Below, piece by piece: positions 4,334 through 7,632 of a stretch of DNA of 7,632 nt. The position numbers were made by a program, and so were the translations under genes. The notes beneath the pieces were generated by a model. The model had not been told where the DNA came from, did not search any database, and was given only the letters and a program-made list of their open reading frames with translations. The stretch is from Chloroflexota bacterium (GTDB lineage Bacteria > Chloroflexota > Dehalococcoidia > Dehalococcoidales > UBA2162). Location: the NCBI GenBank assembly GCA_016193545.1, contig JACPSA010000049.1, forward strand, positions 1-7,632. The letters run 5' to 3'. Each line of letters starts with the position of its first letter. The stretch's first letter is position 1.

Positions 4334-6739
4334 CTAGCCGCGCAGTGCAGCGCCGAGGTCACCAGACAGCTTACCCAGGATTTGCTGCTGAATCTTATCG
4401 GCCTCCTCATCCGTCAGGGTATGAGTCGGCGATTGAAAGGTCATCCGGTAAGCCAGGGACTTCTTGCCCTGGGGAATCTGGTCACCGGAATAGACATCAA
4501 AGATAGTCACCCCGGCTACCAGAGGAAAGCCCTGAATAACATCAACGACTTTCTGATGAATCACATCAGCATCGACTACCAGCGCCATATCCCGGACGAT
4601 GGCCGGAAAACGCGGTATCGGCTGGAAGATTTTAGGGTCGATGGTGAAGGGCAACAGAGTCGCTAAATCGATTTCAAAAAGATAGGCGGCTTCGCTGATT
4701 TCAAAGTTTTCCAGTACCTTGGGATGCAACTCACCAACTACCCCTACCCGGCTATCTCTGATGACTATTGCCGCCTGTTTCGCCGCGTGCAAGCCCTCGT
4801 CCGAACCCGATTCAAAGCTGGCAGTCACACCTAGCTGCTGGAGCAAGCCCTCGACCACACCCTTGGTCTCAAAGAAGTCGACTGCTTTATCTCCACCCTG
4901 CCACGAATTCCTGATTTTAGCCCCGCTGAGCAGACCACATAGTGTCTCAGGCTCAAGAGGCAGGTCCCCCGAACGCGGGTGGTAGACCCTGCCCAGTTCG
5001 AAAAGCTTGATAGCGCCATCTTCATGCCGCCGGTTAAGGGCAAGTGCAGCCAAAAGGTTAGCCCGCAGGTTAGGACGCAGGTATTCCAGCTCGGCAGACA
5101 TCGGATTAGCCACACGCAGAGGCATCGGCTCAAAAGAATGGGCTTCGGGTAGCAGCCTGGTCAGCATTTCCAGGCTGGTCAATGAATAGGTGACTAGCTC
5201 CTGAAAACCATAGCCGCTAAGGCGATTCCTTAATTCACGCTTCAGCCTGATAATAGGCTCAGGGTTTTGTCGCGGTATCGGCTGGCTGAGCATAGTTGTT
5301 GGGATAGTGTCATAACCGCGGATACGGGCTATCTCCTCGACAAGGTCGACTACCAGGCGGATATCGCTCCGCCAGTAAGGAACCGTCACCATGACCTCCG
5401 CGGCTGAACTACCCGGCTTACATCCAAAGCCGAGAGAACTCAGGGTAGCCACTATCTGTTCCAGACTGAAATCAACTCCCAGCTGCCGCTTCACCTCGCC
5501 GACAGGCAACATAATAGGCTCCTGCTGCCGTTTACCGGGATAAACATCAACCAGGCCCCGGGCGGCTTTACCGCCGCTTAATTGCACAATCAATTGCGTC
5601 GACCGTCTCAGTGCCGGTAATGCCAGGTCAGCACGAATACCCCTTTCAAAACGCATACAGGCTTCACTGGGCAAATTCAATTTCCGGCCGGTATAATGGA
5701 TGTTAGCCGGATTCCAGCTAGCCGCTTCCAGCAATACGGAGGTGGTCTCCGGAGTTATTTCACTATTGGCGCCACCCATAATCCCGGCTAAAGCTACCGG
5801 CCGCTCGGCATCAGCCACCACCAGCATATCACCGGCAAGGGTCCGCTCTACGCCATCCAAAGTAATGATACTTTCCCCGTTATTCGCCAGGCGCACAGTA
5901 ATTTTTTTGCCTCTGATGCGGTCGTAATCGAACGAATGCGAAGGTTGCCCATACTCCAGCATCACATAGTTGGTAACATCAACAATATTGTTTATCGGGC
6001 GTAGACCACAGGCCAGCAAACGCCGTTGCAGCCACTCCGGAGAGTCAGCCACTTTCACTCCGGTAATGAGAGTGGCACAATACCGCGGGCATAAATCAGG
6101 AGCCAGGATTTCCACGGCTATTTGCCGGTCTATGGAGGTAGCCGCCTCTTCATAGTTAACCTCGGCAATATGCGGAGTTTGTCCGGTCAGGGCGGCAATT
6201 TCCCGGGCAATGCCAATCACCGACAGGCAATCAGGACGATTGGGCGTTATTTCCAGATTAAAAATGACGTCACCCAGATAATCGGAAAGCGGCATGCCAA
6301 CGGGCGCATCATCGGGCAAGACCATGATTCCCTCATGCCTGTCCGAGATACCCAGTTCCCTTTCCGAACAGACCATACCGCTGGAGACGATGCCACGGAT
6401 TTTAGCCGATTTCAAGACGATTGCCTGACCGCTATGCCCATCGATAAGGTGAGCGCCGACACGTGCAAAAGCTATCTTGTCCCCGATTCTCAGATTCGGC
6501 GCGCCGCAGACAACAGTCGCCTGTTCAGTACCCAAGTCTACGGTAGGCAAGGTTAGGCGGTCAGCATTGGGGTGAGGGTTAATGGCCCTGATTTGACCAA
6601 TAACGATATTCTCCCAGTTGCCGCCGGTTGTCTCCGTCTCCTTAACCTCGAAGCCAGCCAGCGTCAGCACTCTGGCTAATTCAGCCGCCGGCAGGGCAAT
6701 GTCCACATATTCTTTAAGCCAGTTGAGTGAAACTTTCAT
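4334..6739 (-). CDS. pheT: Phenylalanyl-tRNA synthetase beta subunit
   Basis: The beta chain of the cytoplasmic alpha2-beta2 enzyme that charges tRNA-Phe. At 801 residues it has the normal bacterial length, and all domains are in order. These are an N-terminal segment beginning MKVSLNWLKEYVD and a tRNA-binding OB-fold domain at about 45-150 (PHPNADRL, VVCGAPN, KIRGIVSSGMVCSERELG). The B3/B4 editing region follows at about 160-390 (LEITPNRPDCLS, NIVDVTNYVMLEYGQPSHSF, AGIMGG, FERGI). Then come the B5 domain at about 410-480 (PYWRSDI, DLVEEIARIRGYDTIP), the catalytic-like core at about 490-690, and the ferredoxin-like anticodon-binding domain at 705-801 (RFPAIVRDMALVVD, LTDEEADKI). No frame break is seen. 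The start is the ATG at 6739. Shine-Dalgarno support is poor: AAGGGA is about 14 bases upstream, inside the end of the preceding gene. With an 11-base gap to that gene's stop, translational coupling is likely. The partner gene pheS is not upstream in this window. Confidence 0.97.
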   Translation of the reverse strand: MKVSLNWLKEYVDIALPAAELARVLTLAGFEVKETETTGGNWENIVIGQIRAINPHPNADRLTLPTVDLGTEQATVVCGAPNLRIGDKIAFARVGAHLIDGHSGQAIVLKSAKIRGIVSSGMVCSERELGISDRHEGIMVLPDDAPVGMPLSDYLGDVIFNLEITPNRPDCLSVIGIAREIAALTGQTPHIAEVNYEEAATSIDRQIAVEILAPDLCPRYCATLITGVKVADSPEWLQRRLLACGLRPINNIVDVTNYVMLEYGQPSHSFDYDRIRGKKITVRLANNGESIITLDGVERTLAGDMLVVADAERPVALAGIMGGANSEITPETTSVLLEAASWNPANIHYTGRKLNLPSEACMRFERGIRADLALPALRRSTQLIVQLSGGKAARGLVDVYPGKRQQEPIMLPVGEVKRQLGVDFSLEQIVATLSSLGFGCKPGSSAAEVMVTVPYWRSDIRLVVDLVEEIARIRGYDTIPTTMLSQPIPRQNPEPIIRLKRELRNRLSGYGFQELVTYSLTSLEMLTRLLPEAHSFEPMPLRVANPMSAELEYLRPNLRANLLAALALNRRHEDGAIKLFELGRVYHPRSGDLPLEPETLCGLLSGAKIRNSWQGGDKAVDFFETKGVVEGLLQQLGVTASFESGSDEGLHAAKQAAIVIRDSRVGVVGELHPKVLENFEISEAAYLFEIDLATLLPFTIDPKIFQPIPRFPAIVRDMALVVDADVIHQKVVDVIQGFPLVAGVTIFDVYSGDQIPQGKKSLAYRMTFQSPTHTLTDEEADKIQQQILGKLSGDLGAALRG

Positions 6740-6750
6740 TTTTTAGGTAA

Positions 6751-7632
6751 TTATCCCTTGACATCAAGTAGGGAATCTAAAGATGTACTCTTTCCTCGTT
6801 TCTTATATGGTAGTGGCAACGATGGTTTTTTGCCGTGTAGTAAGTCATCAATTTCTAAAATCTGTATTTTAGGATAGCTTCGTTGCCAACCTGAAGAATA
6901 ATAATCCCCTGCCATTTTTGCATCAGCAGTTATTCCTCTTGTTGGTTTATGTAAGACTATATACAATCCGATGTCTGCATTCTTAGCATGATTCATGAAT
7001 GCATCAAAATGCTTCTTGTTTGATTTACCGCTTGTGACTTCGACAACGGCACGTTTACGTTGTAAAGAATCGTCATCCACAAAGGCAATCTCACCATCTA
7101 CTGGCTTACCTCCAGTTGGAGTTGCATTGACCAATAGCACAGCCCATTGTTCAAATTTGGCGGTATCCATTTTTGCAAGGTGGACAGCTTCATCAATTAT
7201 CGTAGGTCTGCCATGTACCGGAATATCAATAGAACCAAATTCATCTGTCATATAATCAATAATCGTGTGGATTGCCCAGTAGGTAATGTCAATGCCTACC
7301 CATTTTCTATTTGACCGATATGCCTCAACAATAGCAGTACCGCATCCAGCAAATGGGTCAAGTACGATTTCTCCCTCACGACTAGCTGAATTGATTATGC
7401 GTTCCAGTAACGCTGGCGGTTTTTGTGTTTCATATCGTTGTTTAATTGGGGGGATTCTAGGTATATCCCATACATCATCTCCCCATACGCCTGGGGAATC
7501 TTCATCACTCATCTGTGATGGGACACGCCTTCCTTCATCATCATACCCACTGATTATTTTCTTTGTGCCAAATCGTTTTAATGTTGAGGCAGTTCGCTCC
7601 ATCATATGAGCTTGGAGGAACCTTTCCTTGGT
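6751..7632 (-). CDS. Beta-class DNA (N4/N6) methyltransferase, C-terminal half, with PD-(D/E)xK-like tail (5' end outside window)
   Basis: The frame stays open through the window's right edge (TKERFLQAH precedes the ATG at 7605), so the true start lies outside. Numbered from that ATG, residues 58-71 (YETQKPPALLERII) are the conserved segment before the SAM site. VLDPFAGCGTA (81-91) is motif I and KWVGIDI (101-107) is motif II. This order (TQKP, then DPF-G-GT) fits beta-class methylases, whose DPPY catalytic motif lies earlier, here beyond the window. Residues about 150-260 form a further domain: KFEQWAVLLVNA, D170-G-E-I, VVEVTSGK (187-194), ADIGLYIVLHKPTRGI and YPKIQILEIDDLLHGKK. The pattern resembles a Mrr-type PD-(D/E)xK nuclease fold, but Thr191 stands where the catalytic Lys is expected. 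G+C is low (22 of 60 in 6901-6960), suggesting acquisition. The target sequence cannot be inferred. Confidence 0.85.
   Translation of the reverse strand, partial: TKERFLQAHMMERTASTLKRFGTKKIISGYDDEGRRVPSQMSDEDSPGVWGDDVWDIPRIPPIKQRYETQKPPALLERIINSASREGEIVLDPFAGCGTAIVEAYRSNRKWVGIDITYWAIHTIIDYMTDEFGSIDIPVHGRPTIIDEAVHLAKMDTAKFEQWAVLLVNATPTGGKPVDGEIAFVDDDSLQRKRAVVEVTSGKSNKKHFDAFMNHAKNADIGLYIVLHKPTRGITADAKMAGDYYSSGWQRSYPKIQILEIDDLLHGKKPSLPLPYKKRGKSTSLDSLLDVKG

Noticed and set aside
4229..4666. A 145-codon plus-strand frame at the end of pheT, and a similar one at 6122-6556
   Set aside because: Both are antisense to well-conserved PheT domains and have no plausible ribosome site or protein pattern.

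Overview
The window is bacterial chromosomal DNA with two aminoacyl-tRNA synthetase genes (proS and pheT), a PdxH-like flavoprotein gene and a DNA methyltransferase gene. Between them lie small accessory genes and several families of palindromic repeats. GC content is moderate and uneven: a 60-base sample of pheT has 36 G/C, and a sample of the methyltransferase gene has 22. The bacterial-type ProS with an editing insertion, the small solo GIY-YIG gene and the many intergenic palindromes resemble Chloroflexota (Dehalococcoidia-like) metagenome contigs. That placement is an impression, not a demonstration.

Left part (1-1400) is accessory. It starts with the 3' end of a pentapeptide-repeat gene built on a 30-base tandem repeat. 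A small HNH-like zinc-cluster gene follows, broken by a one-base frameshift. Next come a double-hairpin repeat, a large palindrome of the 'CATTGCGAG' type, an intact GIY-YIG endonuclease gene, and a half copy of the same palindrome. The nuclease gene is therefore bracketed by repeat sequence, which is the most suggestive possible mobile unit here.

Middle (1413-3521): proS reads rightward from a GTG start but is broken near 2598. About a dozen conserved codons are missing and the frame changes, so this copy cannot make a normal enzyme as written. The 443-base gap after proS holds no gene. It is packed with three kinds of inverted repeat, one apparently inserted inside another.

Right part (3522-7632) reads leftward in the order methyltransferase, pheT, pdxH-like. 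The methyltransferase is cut by the window edge. It carries the late half of a beta-class methylase (TQKP, then the DPFAGCGT SAM motif) and a C-terminal domain resembling a PD-(D/E)xK nuclease fold with a changed catalytic motif. It ends only 11 bases before pheT, the place where pheS would be expected. pheT is full length and intact. The pdxH-like gene follows after 113 bases and converges on proS across the repeat-filled gap.

The genes do not form one pathway. The window reads as housekeeping genes interrupted by small mobile or selfish elements.
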